The position numbers were made by a program, and so were the translations under genes. Under the pieces are notes generated by a model. The model did not search any database. It saw nothing but the letters and a program-made list of their open reading frames with translations, and was not told the origin of the DNA. Positions 20,921-31,012 of a stretch of 64,000 nt of DNA are shown here, in pieces. Each line of letters starts with the position of its first letter. The stretch's first letter is position 1. Source of the stretch: Sphingomonas sp. H160509. GTDB taxonomy: Bacteria > Pseudomonadota > Alphaproteobacteria > Sphingomonadales > Sphingomonadaceae. The stretch covers positions 1,759,001 to 1,823,000 of the forward strand of contig NZ_JAMXSR020000002.1 in NCBI RefSeq assembly GCF_024124765.2, given 5' to 3'.

Positions 20921-21879
20921 GCGCGGCCTCGTTCCCTGACCAGCAATCCGAGGAAGAACGGCGCGCCAATCATTGCCATGGCCACGCCGAGCCTGACTTC
21001 GCCAGCGCCGGGGGCGAGGCGGACGAGGCTGTCGGCGGCGAGCACCAGCGTTGCGCCGCCGAGCGCCGAGGGCAACAGCAAGGCGCTGGGACGGTGGCCG
21101 AATATCGGGCGCAGAAGATGCGGAACGACAAGCCCGACGAAGCCGATCACGCCGGTCACCGCGACGCCTGCGCCGACGACTAGGCCGGTTCCGAGCACGA
21201 CCAGCAACCGGACCCGGCCCATCCGTGTCCCAAGCGACCGCGCCGCCGCCTCGCCCAGCGCCAGCGCATCGAGCGACCGGCCGGTGAGCAGCAGCAACAC
21301 AGCACCGACCGCCATCGGCGGCAGCGCGAACGTCACGTCGTCCCAGCCGCGATCGGTCAGCGCGCCCATGATCCAGTCGATCACTTCGGCGACCGCATAG
21401 GGGTTCGGCGCGATCGAGATCAGGAACGCGGTCAGCGCGCCGGCGAGGCTCGACAGCACCGTGCCCGCGAGGATGAAGGTGATCGCGCTCGGCGACCGCC
21501 ATGTCAGTGCGGCCAGCAGCGCGACCGCGCCGCCTGCGCCCAGCATCGCGGCGGCGAAGATCGCGGGGCCCGAGCCGAGCCCAAACACGATCGCCGCAAC
21601 CGCCGCGAGCGCTGCGACCGATGATACCCCGACGACGGCCGGGTCGGCGAGCGGGTTGCGGAGATAGCCTTGCAGCACCGCCCCCGACAGTCCGAGCGTC
21701 GCGCCGAGCGCGAGCCCGAGTACCGCGCGCGGCAGGCGGAGTTCGAGGATGATCCACCAGCGCAGGTCGCTCGAGAACCAAGCGTCGAGCGGTACCCAGA
21801 CTTTCCCGCAGCCGAGCGACAGGCCGAACAGCACGACCACCAGCAGGACCAGCGCGACGAGTTTGAGCGTGCGGGTCAT
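20911..21879 (-). CDS. btuC: Vitamin B12/corrinoid ABC transporter permease (FecCD family)
   Basis: Inner-membrane permease, intact, 322 residues, with roughly ten hydrophobic helices. Start at 21879, MTRTLKLVALVLLVVVLFG. The family block GATLGLSGAVLQGYLRNPLA contains the Gln/Arg region typical of BtuC/FhuB/FecD proteins, and GVIGFVGLVVPHLLRP is the coupling-helix region. Its stop overlaps the btuD start. A paired repeat lies between it and btuF. Alone it could be a siderophore permease; the riboswitch makes corrinoid most likely. Confidence 0.93.
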   Translation of the reverse strand: MTRTLKLVALVLLVVVLFGLSLGCGKVWVPLDAWFSSDLRWWIILELRLPRAVLGLALGATLGLSGAVLQGYLRNPLADPAVVGVSSVAALAAVAAIVFGLGSGPAIFAAAMLGAGGAVALLAALTWRSPSAITFILAGTVLSSLAGALTAFLISIAPNPYAVAEVIDWIMGALTDRGWDDVTFALPPMAVGAVLLLLTGRSLDALALGEAAARSLGTRMGRVRLLVVLGTGLVVGAGVAVTGVIGFVGLVVPHLLRPIFGHRPSALLLPSALGGATLVLAADSLVRLAPGAGEVRLGVAMAMIGAPFFLGLLVRERGRAWI

Positions 21880-21910
21880 CGAAGCGCCTTCTCGCCCATA
21901 CCAACCACCG

Positions 21911-22020
21911 CCACCACCCCGGCGAAGGCCGGGGCCCAAATGGGGGGACGATTGTGACGGCGCGCGGCACTCCGTTACTTCGGTCATTCCAACTGGGCCC
22001 CGGCCTGCGCCGGGGTGGTT
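21911..22020. repeat. Paired inverted repeat inside the btu operon
   Basis: CCACCACCCCGGCGAAGGCC...GGGGCCCAAATGG faces CCAACTGGGCCCCGGCCTGC...GCCGGGGTGG. Same family as 3906-4013. It separates btuF from btuC and could tune downstream expression in the transcript. Confidence 0.87.
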
Positions 22021-22037
22021 TTGATATGGGTGTCGCA

Positions 22038-22839
22038 TCACAGCCCCGCCCGTATCGCGGCGAGACGTTCGAGCGCCGGTGGAATGGTCGGGCCGCCGCA
22101 ATTGATCAGGACACGGGGGAAGACGGCTTGTGGCGTGTTCGGCAACAAGCGGTGGCGGAGCGCAGTCCCACGGCTCGCTCGCTCGGAGGCGATCACGACG
22201 GCGGGCGGCTGCGTCACGATCGTCTCGGCGGACAGTGTGCCGGTATGCGTCAGGCCGTAGGTCGCGGCGGCGTTGCGGAAGCCGACGCGGGTCATCATGT
22301 CGTTCAGCAACGTGCTCCCCCCGGTGGCGAGATCGCCGCTGATATAGAGCAACGCGCTCGGCGATGGGCCATCCTTGCGGCTCCAGCGCGTCACTGCGCG
22401 GTCGATCTCGGCGTTGATCCGCGCGCCGCCCATCGGTGCTCCCGCGGCTTCGGCGATCTGCGTGACCTGCGCCTGGCTCTCGGCGATCGAGTCGGGAATG
22501 CCGACCAGCAGCGTCTTCAGCCCGGCGCGCGCGTAGGCCGCTTGCGTCGCGGGCGGCGTGTAGGTGCTGGCGATGACCAGATCGGGGTGGAGCGCGATCA
22601 CCTCCTCTGCGGTCCCGGCGATCCCGCGAAACCGCCGCGCGACGGCGATCGGGATCGAGGTCGCGGAGGGATCTTGCGAATAATGGCTGATCGCGGCGAT
22701 CCGTGCGGGCGGCAGGATGCGGACGAGTACCGAATCCACGCACGGATTGGTCGAGACGATCCCCCCCGCCTACTCCCGCGCCAGAGGGTTTTGCGCAGCC
22801 CCCGAGCAGGAGGGCGAGGAGGATCGCCCCGCGCGTCAC
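22038..22839 (-). CDS. btuF: Corrinoid ABC transporter substrate-binding protein (one frame error)
   Basis: Periplasmic lipoprotein or binding protein. GTG start at 22839 overlaps the btuB stop as GTGA. The N-terminus TRGAILLALLLGGCAKPSG is a lipoprotein signal with lipobox LGGC. The frame then breaks in the seven-C run 22761-22767; with six it reads GGGIVSTNPCVDSVLV, continuing as the helical-backbone metal/corrinoid receptor fold (HPDLVIASTYTPP). Restored length is ~266. Short first lobe compared with siderophore receptors fits BtuF. Confidence 0.9.
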
Positions 22840-24735
22840 TTCAGGCGCAACCGCACGCCGCCATAGGCCGCCCGGCCGTAATTGCCGTAGCCGGCGATCG
22901 TCTCGTACCGTGTGTCGGTCAAATTATCGACGCGGCCATAGACCGCGAACCGCTCGCCGATCGGCAGCTCCGCACGGACGCCGGCGAGCGCATAGCCATC
23001 GAGACGCGTGGTGTTGGCGGCGTCGTCGAAGCTGTCGCCGACCATCGTCACGGTGCCGCCGACGGACAGCCCGAACGCGAACCGGTAATCGGCATCGACA
23101 CTCGCGGTCTGCTTGGGCCGGCGCGCGAGATCATTGCCGAAATTGTCCCCGATCGAGCGGTTCTCGGTATCGATATAGCTGTAGTTCGCCGTCAGCGTCA
23201 GCGCATCGACCGGGCGCAGCGCGAGCGCGAATTCGACGCCATCAGCTTCGGCACGCGCGACGTTGTCGTAGACGCCGAACGGGCGGTTGGCGCAGATCGA
23301 ATTAGGCGTCTCCAGCTCGGTCGGGCTGCAATCGCGGAAGTCGATCTGGTTGCGCGTGCGGCGATTGAAATAGGTGACGCCGACGCGGGCACGATTACCA
23401 AGGAAAGCCTGTTCGACGCCAATATCGAAATTGCGCGCTGTCTCTGGAGCGAGGAAGCCGTTCCCGTATTCGGAGAAGAGCTGGTACAAGGTCGGTGCCT
23501 TGAAGCCCCTCGCCGTAACTCGCGCGGACGGTGGTGCCGGTGCGCAACGCCAGTGCGGCGTTCGCCCCGAACGTCGTGTGGCTGCCGAAATCGTCGTGAT
23601 CGTCGTTGCGGACGCCGCCGGTGATCGTGAGGATGTCGATCGGCTTGACGATCAGCTGGCCGTAAACGCTGGTGATGCCGGTATCGGCGAAGGTGACGCC
23701 GTCGTTGAAGCGGCTGTTCTCGCGCTCGACGCCTGCAACGATGCGAACCTGATCGAGCGGACGGAAGTCGCCTTGGTACTCATAGCGCTCGCTGCGGCCG
23801 CGACCGATGAACGTCACGTCCCCGCCGGGCTGCGAGTAATTGTCGCGGTTGATGTCGGCGATCGTAAACGCCACGCGGTTGTTGAACCGGCCGTCCGCGA
23901 GGTTCGCATGCAGCCCCGCATAGCCGTACAGCTCCTGCGTAGTGGAGTAAGCGGGGCTGTCCGCGACCACGAACGTATTCGGGTCGAAGCCGTCGTCGAT
24001 GTCGACCTTGCTGTCCGCGAAATAGCCGCGCAGGTCGAGGCCGATGCCCGGCGCGAACTCGACGCCGACCCGACCGGTCGCACCATATTGGCGATAGCCG
24101 TCGCGCTCGGTGCCGCTGGCCGCCGACGATATGCCATCGGTGCGCAAATATCCGCCGGTCAGCGATCCGGATACCGGACCAGATTTCCCCGAAACGCCCG
24201 CGCTCGCGAACACGCTGTCGGCATAGCCATATTCGGCGTTGGCGCGCGCCTGCACGCCTTCGGTCGGCGCGGCGGTGATAATGTTGACGACGCCGCCGAT
24301 CGCCTGGCTGCCCCACGGCACCGAATTCGGCCCGCGTAACACTTCGATCCGCTCGACCGAACTCGACAGGAGGTTGCCGAAGTTGAAGCCGCCGCCGGTC
24401 GACGAGGGATCGTTGACGCGCACGCCGTCGATCACGACGAGCGTCTGGTCCGCCTCGGCACCGCGGATGCGGACGCTGGTCAGCGCGCCGACCGTGCCGT
24501 TGCGCGTCACCGTAACGCCCGGAGTGGTCGCGAGCAGATCGGACACCACAGTGGTCTGGCGGCGCTCGATCTCGGCGCGGTCGATCACGGTCACGGCCTG
24601 GCCGATCTCGCTCAGCGGTTGTGCGGCGCGGGTTGCGGTGACGACGACTTCGGGAGCGTCGGGGTCGGGAATGTCCTGCGCGTAGGCGGGCGATGCGATC
24701 GCCGCGGCGCTCAGGAGAAGGAAGAATTTCGTCAT
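22836..24735 (-). CDS. btuB: TonB-dependent vitamin B12 receptor (one frame error)
   Basis: Outer-membrane cobalamin receptor. Restored length is ~632, close to E. coli BtuB. Signal peptide MTKFFLLLSAAAIASPAYAQ, TonB box PEVVVTATR, plug with VRIRGAEADQTLVVIDGVRV and GPNSVPWGSQAIGGVVNIIT, barrel ending RAAYGGVRLRLK. The frame breaks at CCCC 23506-23509; three restores YGEGFKAPTLYQLFSEYGNG, the canonical late-barrel motif. First gene after the cobalamin riboswitch; its stop overlaps btuF. Confidence 0.95.
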
Positions 24736-24861
24736 CGGCTGCGTCCTAAACGGAACCGCCAGCGACCATTCGCCGGGCGGCCAGACGTCTCTCGCTCGAG
24801 GAAACCCGGAAGGACCGGAGCACTCGTCCGCGCCGGACACCCGCCCGCGCAGTGGATCGAC

Positions 24862-25065
24862 CGTGAGAGGCAGGTCTCCTGGCTTCCGGGTCGCCGCGCC
24901 CACCCCGCCTTCCCAGGTCGAAACCCAGTGGCATATCGGGGTGGCCGCTATCCGGTCACAGTTGCGGGTACAGCGCCGGTCTTGCGGATTTGGATCGTGA
25001 CGACCCGGCCCGCGCACCGACTTCCCTTTTGATCCCGTCGCCGGGAACCCATCACGGGGGGTGGC
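24862..25065 (-). promoter_or_regulatory. Cobalamin (AdoCbl) riboswitch
   Basis: Read on the minus strand, this leader has GATGGGTTCCCGGCGACGGG, then AAAAGGGAAGTCGGTGCG, CGCAACTGTGACCGG, ATGCCACTGGG and finally the B12 box AAGCCAGGAGACCTGCC (24869-24885). Order and spacing match the cobalamin class. It ends about 126 bases before btuB, leaving room for an expression platform. In this class, cobalamin binding represses the downstream uptake genes. Confidence 0.96.
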
Positions 25066-25106
25066 ATTAGTCGCGCGCCAGACACGGGTCAACGCGGGGG
25101 CTGCTG

Positions 25107-25130
25107 ATCCTCCCCCTGGCGGGGGAGGAT
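25107..25130. repeat. Perfect 10-bp palindrome, CCTCCCCCTGGCGGGGGAGG type
   Basis: ATCCTCCCCC, loop TGGC, GGGGGAGGAT. Similar CTCCCCC...GGGGGAG units appear near 45855-45975. Confidence 0.8.
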
Positions 25131-25155
25131 CGTAAGCTCCCTCACCGTCCACCGC

Positions 25156-25263
25156 ACCACCCCGGCGGAGGCCGGGGCCCAGTTGGGAAACGTCGCTAAC
25201 TGAGCGCGGTCCGTCGTTACTTCGACCTTGCCAACTGGGCCCCGGCCTCCGCCGGGGTGGTGG
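25156..25263. repeat. Paired inverted repeat, CCACCCCGGCGGAGGCCGGGG family
   Basis: CACCACCCCGGCGGAGGCCG...GGCCCAGTTGG faces CCAACTGGGCC...CGGCCTCCGCCGGGGTGG. Fourth copy of the 3906-4013 type. Confidence 0.88.
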
Positions 25264-25297
25264 CGTGTTAGTCGGAACGTCGCTTTCCCTCCCTTGT

Positions 25298-25346
25298 TCT
25301 CCCGCGAAGGCGGGAGCCCAGACTGGGTCCCCGCCTTCGCGGGGAA
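25298..25346. repeat. Short paired palindrome, near-identical to 4079-4127
   Basis: TCTCCCGCGAAGGCGGGAGC, CCAGACTGGG, then CCCCGCCTTCGCGGGG. Only a few bases differ from the copy at 4079. In both places it is next to a CCACCCCGGC-type pair, so the two families co-occur. Confidence 0.8.
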
Positions 25347-25387
25347 ACATGCTGTCTTTCTTTCCCTGGCTGCGGGCGGATTGACTC

Positions 25388-27452
25388 TTACCGAAGCCCG
25401 TAGCGCAGCCCGACCCAGATCGTCCGCGGCGTAGCGCGCTCGACGATGTTCGCGCCGCTGATCCCTGCCTCGACGCGCTCGTTGAACAAATTCTCCCCGC
25501 GAACCTCGGCGACCAGCGAGCGCATGATCGGCAACGCCGCATAGGCATCCAGCGTCGTCGCCGGATCGAGCACCCGCGTATTCTGGTCGTCGTCGAACTG
25601 CCGGCCGATGTGCCGCACCGTCAGCGACAGCGCAGCCGCGTCGTGTCGCCAGTCGACCGTCCCCGACACCTGATCGCGCGGAGTCTGCGCCGGCCGCAAA
25701 CCGTCGAGAGCAGCCGTAATACCCGATCCCTTGACCTTCGAATTCGTATGCGACCACGACGCCTGAACGCCGAACGGCCCCGGCCGATACGACGCATCCA
25801 GCTCGAACCCATGCGCGCGGATCGCGTCGAGGTTCTGGCGAACCCTGTAGGTCGTCACCCCCCGGCAACACCTGCGGCGGCGTGGTCGTCGTGACGTTCG
25901 CCACAGCATCCTTCAACCGGTTGTAGAAATAGGTCGCGGCGATGCTCACGCCCGGCGCTGGCGTCAGCGTCACTCCGCCCTCGACCCCCGTCAGCCGCTC
26001 CGGCGACAGCAGCGCGTTCGCCGCGGTCGCATCGTTGCCGACGCGGAACGGCCGATACAGTTCGTTGAGCGTCGGCAATCGCCACCCGCGATACCCGGCC
26101 GCCCGCAACGTGATCGCCTCGACTGGCTGATACGCTACGCCCCCGCGCCCGGTCGTCTCGCTGCCGTCGCGGTCCGCATAGCGCAGGTTGGTCAACGCAG
26201 CTCCGCCCGCCAGCGGTCGCTCGGACAGATAGCCACCGTCGATCGACCACCAGTCGACCCGGCCACCCAGGCTGAACGTGAAGTCGCCCGCGACAAGGCT
26301 TCCATCCGCGAACATACCCGTCGTCGTCGTGCTCCCGCCGGCCTCGCGCCGCCGCGTCGGCACCGTGTTGACGAACGTATACAGCTCCTGCGTCTTCCCG
26401 CTGACGTCGCGAACGTCCGCCCCCAGCCGCAGCGTGATGCTCTCGCCCAGCGGCGGAGCGATCTCGATCCGTCCGCCGAGCCCGGTGGCGGGCGTATTAT
26501 ACTGGTTCAACGACTGGATCGCGGTCGTCCGCGCGGCATTGATGCTGTTGAAGCTGCTCGCGAACGCCCGCGTCTGCAGATACGCCAGCGCTGAATACCC
26601 CCAGCGGCCGCGCCCGACCAGCCGGACGCTCGCATCCGCGCCTTCGCTCTTGTTGTCGGTGAAGTCGCTCCCTCGGTCGCGCCGATCGGTGAACGCGCTC
26701 GCGTTCATCTGCAATTCGGTCTTCGCACCGATCCCGACGACGGTCCGCAGCGCCCCCGACGCCTGCTCGTACGGCGCGGCGCGATCGACGATCCCCCGAC
26801 TCTCCTCGACGGTCGGCGTGAAGCCATCCCCCCGCGTGTAAACGCCGGACAGGGTCGCAAACCCCGATCCGCGTACCAGTGCAGCCGACCCCTGAGCATC
26901 GACCGAATCCCGGCTGCCATACGCGACACTGCCCTGGAAAGGCGCCGCCTGATCCGGCGTCGCACTTTCGAGCTCGACCGTCCCCGCCAGCGCCCCCGGC
27001 CCCTGATACCCGCTCCCGCCACCACGCGTCACGCGAATGCCCCCGAACCGCCCCGTCGCGTACGCAGGGAACGCGACCCAGCCGCCGAACGGATCCGCCT
27101 GCGGCACACCGTCGAAGATCAGCAGCGCGCGACTGGACGCATTGCCGCCGATCCCGCGCAACGAAATGCCTTGGCTAGTCGGGTTGGCACTGCGCGAATC
27201 AGATCGGCGAAACTGCTGGAGCCCCGCGACGTCGGCCAGCACGCTCTCCAGCCGATTGCTCGCATTCGCCTGGATCCGGTCGCGATCGATCGTGACGATG
27301 TCGTACGCACGATCGCCGGGCGCATCGGCAAGCCCGCGCCCGGTGACGACGATGTCAGCCTGCTGGTCGGCGGGCGCGACCATCGTCTGCGCGACCGCGC
27401 CACCGGACGAAATCAACACGAAGGCGAGCGTAGAGAGCGAGATACGGATCAT
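25388..27452 (-). CDS. TonB-dependent receptor (one frame error)
   Basis: Outer-membrane receptor, restored length ~687. Signal peptide MIRISLSTLAFVLISSGGAV, TonB-box-like ADIVVTGRGL, plug with SQGISLRGIGGNASSRALLI, barrel with GYRGWRLPTLNELYRPF and final IWVGLRYGLR. Frame breaks at six C 25858-25863; five restores PQVLPGVTTYRVRQ. It lies upstream of the riboswitch, reads in the same direction, and is not itself under the riboswitch. Substrate unknown; proximity to btu genes hints at a metal or corrinoid but does not prove it. Confidence 0.93.
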
Positions 27453-27500
27453 CGTCGCCGCATGGCAGCTTTTCCGCCCGCCCGGAATACGCCTCCGACG

Positions 27501-27965
27501 TCAGGCCGCGCCTAGCTTCGCCGCGTTGCGCACAATCGCCGCCGCACCCACCAGAACCGCCGCATCCTCGACGAACCCCGTCGGCGTCTGGCCGTACTGC
27601 GACATCGCCGCCATCCGCGCACGCCAGCCCGGATAGGACGCGGCCACCGCCGTCAGTCCGCCGACCGCGGCACCGATCCACCGCTGCCGTCGCGGGACGA
27701 GCGACGCGCCCGCGATCGCCGACGTGACGAACCGCGCGGCCAGGCCGATCGTGACGATCCGGTCGGGCGCGGTCTTCTGCTTGTCCCCCGCCATCTCGCC
27801 GATCGCGAGCGCCAGCGCACCCGCCGCGACGATGGGATGCGCCAACAGCTTCGGCGCACCATTGTCGGCGGGCAGTTCGTCGCGAGCGGCGGCGATGGCG
27901 ACCGCGGCGAGCGGCGTCATCGCGCGCTGGCCACCGACGAGGCCCATCAGGAAGGATGCGAGCAT
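27501..27965 (-). CDS. Small membrane protein, DUF4126-like
   Basis: 154 residues, intact. Start MLASFLMGLVGGQRAMTPLA, with further hydrophobic segments (AHPIVAAGALALAIGEMAGD, AAVGGLTAVAASY) and a C-terminal Gly-rich membrane region (AAVLVGAAAIVRNAAKLGAA). The GxxxxxTP...A pattern and Lys-rich loop GDKQKTAPDRI resemble the DUF4126 group of unknown function. It lies 48 bases upstream of the TonB receptor on the same strand. Confidence 0.75.
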   Translation of the reverse strand: MLASFLMGLVGGQRAMTPLAAVAIAAARDELPADNGAPKLLAHPIVAAGALALAIGEMAGDKQKTAPDRIVTIGLAARFVTSAIAGASLVPRRQRWIGAAVGGLTAVAASYPGWRARMAAMSQYGQTPTGFVEDAAVLVGAAAIVRNAAKLGAA

Positions 27966-28125
27966 GATGATCTCCGAAAAACAGGTTCGAACGCATTAAC
28001 GCGCGCGAGACCAGCCGGGGTCCGCCAATGGGGAGAACGGGCGATCTCCTTGATTCAGCAAGGAAACCCGTACGCATGTCGGTCGTTCATCGCGGTATCT
28101 CCCCAACGCTTCAGGACATAGATCG

Positions 28126-28887
28126 ATGAGATTCGATGGTAAGATCATAGTGATCACCGGCGCCGCCTCCGGCATCGGCGAAGGCGCCGCACGCCGTTTT
28201 GCCGCGGAAGGCGCAACGCTCGTACTAGGCGACAAGGACACGGACGGCCTCGCGAAGGTCGCCGCCAGCCTCGATGGCACGACCGTCGAAACGGTCGAAA
28301 CCGACGTTTCCGACATGGCCGCCTGCGAGGCGCTGGTCGCCCGCGCGGTCGACAAGTTCGGCCGCATCGACGTGCTCGTCAACGATGCCGGCGTCGACCA
28401 TCTCGGCAAGCTCGACGAGGGCGACCTCGCCGAATTCACCAAGGTCATCGAGACCGACCTCTACGGCGTCGTCCAAATGAGCCGCGCCGCGATCGGCACC
28501 TTGCGCGCGAACAAGGGCTGCATCGTCAACGTCTCGTCCGTATCGGGCCTCGGCGGCGACTGGAACCACAGCTTCTACTGCGCCGCCAAGGGCGCCGTCA
28601 CCAACTTCACCCGCGCGCTCGCGATGGACGAGGCGAAGCACGGCGTCCGCGTCAACGCGGTCAATCCGTCGCTCACCTACACGGCGCTGACAGCGGGCAT
28701 GAAGGACCAGCCCGACCTGATCGCGAAGTTCGAGGAGCGCATCCCGATGGCACGCGGCGCACAGCCCGAAGACATCGCCGGTGCGATCGCGTTTTTGGCT
28801 AGCGCCGACGCGCACTATATAACCGGGGTCAACCTGCCGGTCGACGGCGGCCTGTCCGCCTCGAACGGCCAACCGGCGCTCTCCTGA
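28126..28887 (+). CDS. Short-chain dehydrogenase/reductase
   Basis: Intact, 253 residues. Cofactor motif [15 protein letters not shown] near residue 11, [10 protein letters not shown] (the usual NNAG has Asp in the second position), catalytic Ser in VSSVSGLGG and YCAAKGAV (Tyr-x-x-x-Lys), and the C-terminal [15 protein letters not shown]. Acidic residue after the second beta strand (GDKDTDG) suggests NAD rather than NADP. Substrate unknown. MsrB follows in 16 bases. Confidence 0.93.
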   Translation: MRFDGKIIVITGAASGIGEGAARRFAAEGATLVLGDKDTDGLAKVAASLDGTTVETVETDVSDMAACEALVARAVDKFGRIDVLVNDAGVDHLGKLDEGDLAEFTKVIETDLYGVVQMSRAAIGTLRANKGCIVNVSSVSGLGGDWNHSFYCAAKGAVTNFTRALAMDEAKHGVRVNAVNPSLTYTALTAGMKDQPDLIAKFEERIPMARGAQPEDIAGAIAFLASADAHYITGVNLPVDGGLSASNGQPALS

Positions 28888-28903
28888 GCGCGAGAGGATC
28901 ACC

Positions 28904-29353
28904 ATGACCGACTATAAGAAAACCGACGAAGCGATCGCCAAGCTCACCCCCGAGCAGTTCCACGTCACGCAGCAGAGCGGCACCGAGCGGCCCGGCACCG
29001 GCGAGTATCTCAACACGCGCGAGCCCGGTCTCTACGTCGACATCGTCTCGGGCGAGCCGCTGTTCGCATCCGCCGACAAGTTCGATTCGCATTGCGGCTG
29101 GCCGAGCTTCACCAAGCCGATCACGCCCGAGCACGTCGCCGAACTCCACGATCGCAGCCACGGCATGGTCCGCACCGAGATCCGTTCGGCGGGTGCCGAC
29201 AGCCATCTCGGCCACGTGTTCGAGGATGGCCCGCAGGACAAGGGCGGCCTGCGCTACTGCATCAACTCGGCGTCGCTGCGGTTCGTCCCGCGCGCCGAGA
29301 TGGAAGCCAACGGGTATGCCGCTTACCTGCCGCAGGTCGACGCGGCAGGCTGA
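28904..29353 (+). CDS. msrB: Peptide methionine (R)-S-oxide reductase
   Basis: Repairs Met-R-sulfoxide in proteins. Intact, 149 residues; AGAGGATC precedes the start. Conserved [32 protein letters not shown] and the catalytic Cys in [13 protein letters not shown] are visible. The two CxxC zinc pairs common in MsrB are replaced ([11 protein letters not shown] where YVCxxCG is usual), so this is the zinc-free form. Co-directional and close to the SDR upstream. Confidence 0.96.
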   Translation: MTDYKKTDEAIAKLTPEQFHVTQQSGTERPGTGEYLNTREPGLYVDIVSGEPLFASADKFDSHCGWPSFTKPITPEHVAELHDRSHGMVRTEIRSAGADSHLGHVFEDGPQDKGGLRYCINSASLRFVPRAEMEANGYAAYLPQVDAAG

Positions 29354-29412
29354 CGATGGCGCGTGACGGTGTGCCGCACGGACACACCGTCACGTCTTGA
29401 CGAGACTTCTCT

Positions 29413-29889
29413 TCAGCGCCGGGTCGCGAGCTTCGCACCCAGCGCCGTGATCAGCCCGAACACCGCGTGGTTCACGCTGTGCATGCCGATCGTCTTCGCA
29501 TCGGCCTGCCACTCCGGCGGTTTTACGCCAAGCAACGGCCCCGTGATCCAATGCATCGCCGCATAGAACGCCGCGCCGAACATCAGGCCCGATCCAACGA
29601 CCGACGCTTCCTCGTCGACGGTCGCGGCATAGACCGCACCCGCCGCCGCAGACAGCAAGAGGTGACCACCCTGCGTTACGGCCTGCTCGCGCGACGACGG
29701 CAGGGCATCCGCGGCCGGCGTATCGATGCCCATCTTTTCCGCGGTCTTGCGTTCCAGCGTCACGATCTCGGACGGTTCGCCGCTCTTGCGCTCGCCCGCC
29801 ATCAACAGCGCGGTGATGCCCAGCCCGGCCACCAGGCCACCTGCGACCGCGCCGGCCATACGTCGCGAATCCGCCCTACTTAAATCCAT
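29413..29889 (-). CDS. Membrane protein, YagU/DUF1440-like
   Basis: 158 residues from ATG 29889 (MDLSRADSRRMAGAVAGGLV); an upstream in-frame start adds a non-family stretch. Hydrophobic segments AVAGGLVAGLGITALLMAG, LLLSAAAGAVYAATV, SGLMFGAAFYAAMHWITGPL and HAVFGLITALGAKLA. The AMHWITGPLLG loop resembles inner-membrane proteins of the YagU group. Function unknown. It converges with msrB. Confidence 0.72.
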   Translation of the reverse strand: MDLSRADSRRMAGAVAGGLVAGLGITALLMAGERKSGEPSEIVTLERKTAEKMGIDTPAADALPSSREQAVTQGGHLLLSAAAGAVYAATVDEEASVVGSGLMFGAAFYAAMHWITGPLLGVKPPEWQADAKTIGMHSVNHAVFGLITALGAKLATRR

Positions 29890-30100
29890 CGTCGTGCTCC
29901 TGAAGTTCTGCCGTCCACAACGCGCGGATCGCAAATCGGCCCACCACGTCGCGCCGCCCGATCGCCTTTGCGAATCATTGGCTTAGCCGCCGGAACAGCA
30001 GCCTCCCGAGACTGTTTCGATACCAGGACCCTTTCGCGTCGGCTCGCTCCACCATGAGCGTCCACCACAATCCCGACGCCCCGATCCGACGAGGACCATC

Positions 30101-31012
30101 ATGCCAATCCAGACCACCGACGATCTTCAAATCACCTATGCCGATACCGGGCCGCGCGACGGCCAGCCCGTCCTGCTGATCCACGGCTGGCCCGACGATG
30201 CATCGACCTGGGACGACGTCGTCCCCGCGCTAAATGCGGCCGGGTTGCGGACCATCGTGCCGACCTTGCGCGGCTTCGGCGAAACCCGGTTCGTCGGGAA
30301 TGCACCGCGCGCCGGCAACAGCGCGATCCTGGCGATGGATATGATCGCACTGATGGATGGGCTAGGGATCGGGCGTTTCATGGTCGCCGGGCACGACTGG
30401 GGCTCGAACACCGCGGAGGCACTCGCAGTCGGCTGGCCCGACCGCGTCGAGCGGATGGCGATGCTCGCGACGCCGCCCCGTCTCGGCGGCATGCCGACGC
30501 CGCCGTTCGAGCAGGCGCAGCGCCAATGGTATCACTGGTTCATGGCCACCGCGCGCGGTGCGCAGGCCGTTCGCGACGACCACAAGGGCTTTGCACACAT
30601 CCACTGGGTCAATTGGTCGCCCCCCGGCTGGTTCGACGAGGCGACCTTCGCCCGCGTCGCACGATCGTTCGAGAACCCCGACTGGGCCGACGTCACGCTG
30701 CACAGCTACCGAGCGCGCTGGAACGAAGTCGAGCCCGATCCGCGCAGCCAGTGGCTCGAGGACAAGGTGAAGGCGACCAAGACGCTCTCGCTGCCGACGA
30801 TGTATTTCCAGGGGGCGGTCGACGGCGTGAACCCGCCATCGGCGAGCACCACGGTACCCGCCAAGTTCACCGGCCCGTTCGCGTTCGTGACGCTCAACGG
30901 CGTCGGCCATTTCATCCAGCGCGAAGCCCCCGACGCGGTCGCGCGCCATCTCATCCAGCTTTTCACCGGCAATCCCGCCGACCTGTCCGACACCACCGAC
31001 CGGAGCCTTATC
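30101..31012 (+). CDS. Alpha/beta hydrolase, epoxide hydrolase/haloalkane dehalogenase type, open into next gene
   Basis: 304 residues of hydrolase fold starting MPIQTTDDLQITYADTGP. Oxyanion block IHGWPDDASTW, nucleophile Asp in AGHDWGSNTAEALA, and His in NGVGHFIQREAPD. Asp as nucleophile is typical of epoxide hydrolases and haloalkane dehalogenases. There is no stop before the next gene: the frame runs directly through TGNPADLSDTTDRSLI into the signal peptide of the MRJP-like protein. No stop occurs in either other frame nearby, so a one-base indel cannot explain it. The 31012 end is only where the next gene's start sits. Confidence 0.85.

Larger units (their letters stand above)
25066..25387. 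other. Repeat-rich intergenic region upstream of the riboswitch
   Basis: No gene. It holds three palindromic elements (listed separately) between the stop of the upstream TonB receptor and the riboswitch. The btu promoter must lie here or at the edge of the riboswitch, but none is clear. Confidence 0.6.

Noticed and set aside
22015..23624. Long plus-strand frames over btuF/btuB
   Set aside because: Antisense shadows of a clear cobalamin receptor and binding protein.
24736..24861. Separate gene upstream of btuB
   Set aside because: The open frame crosses the riboswitch and translates its RNA elements; no protein family.
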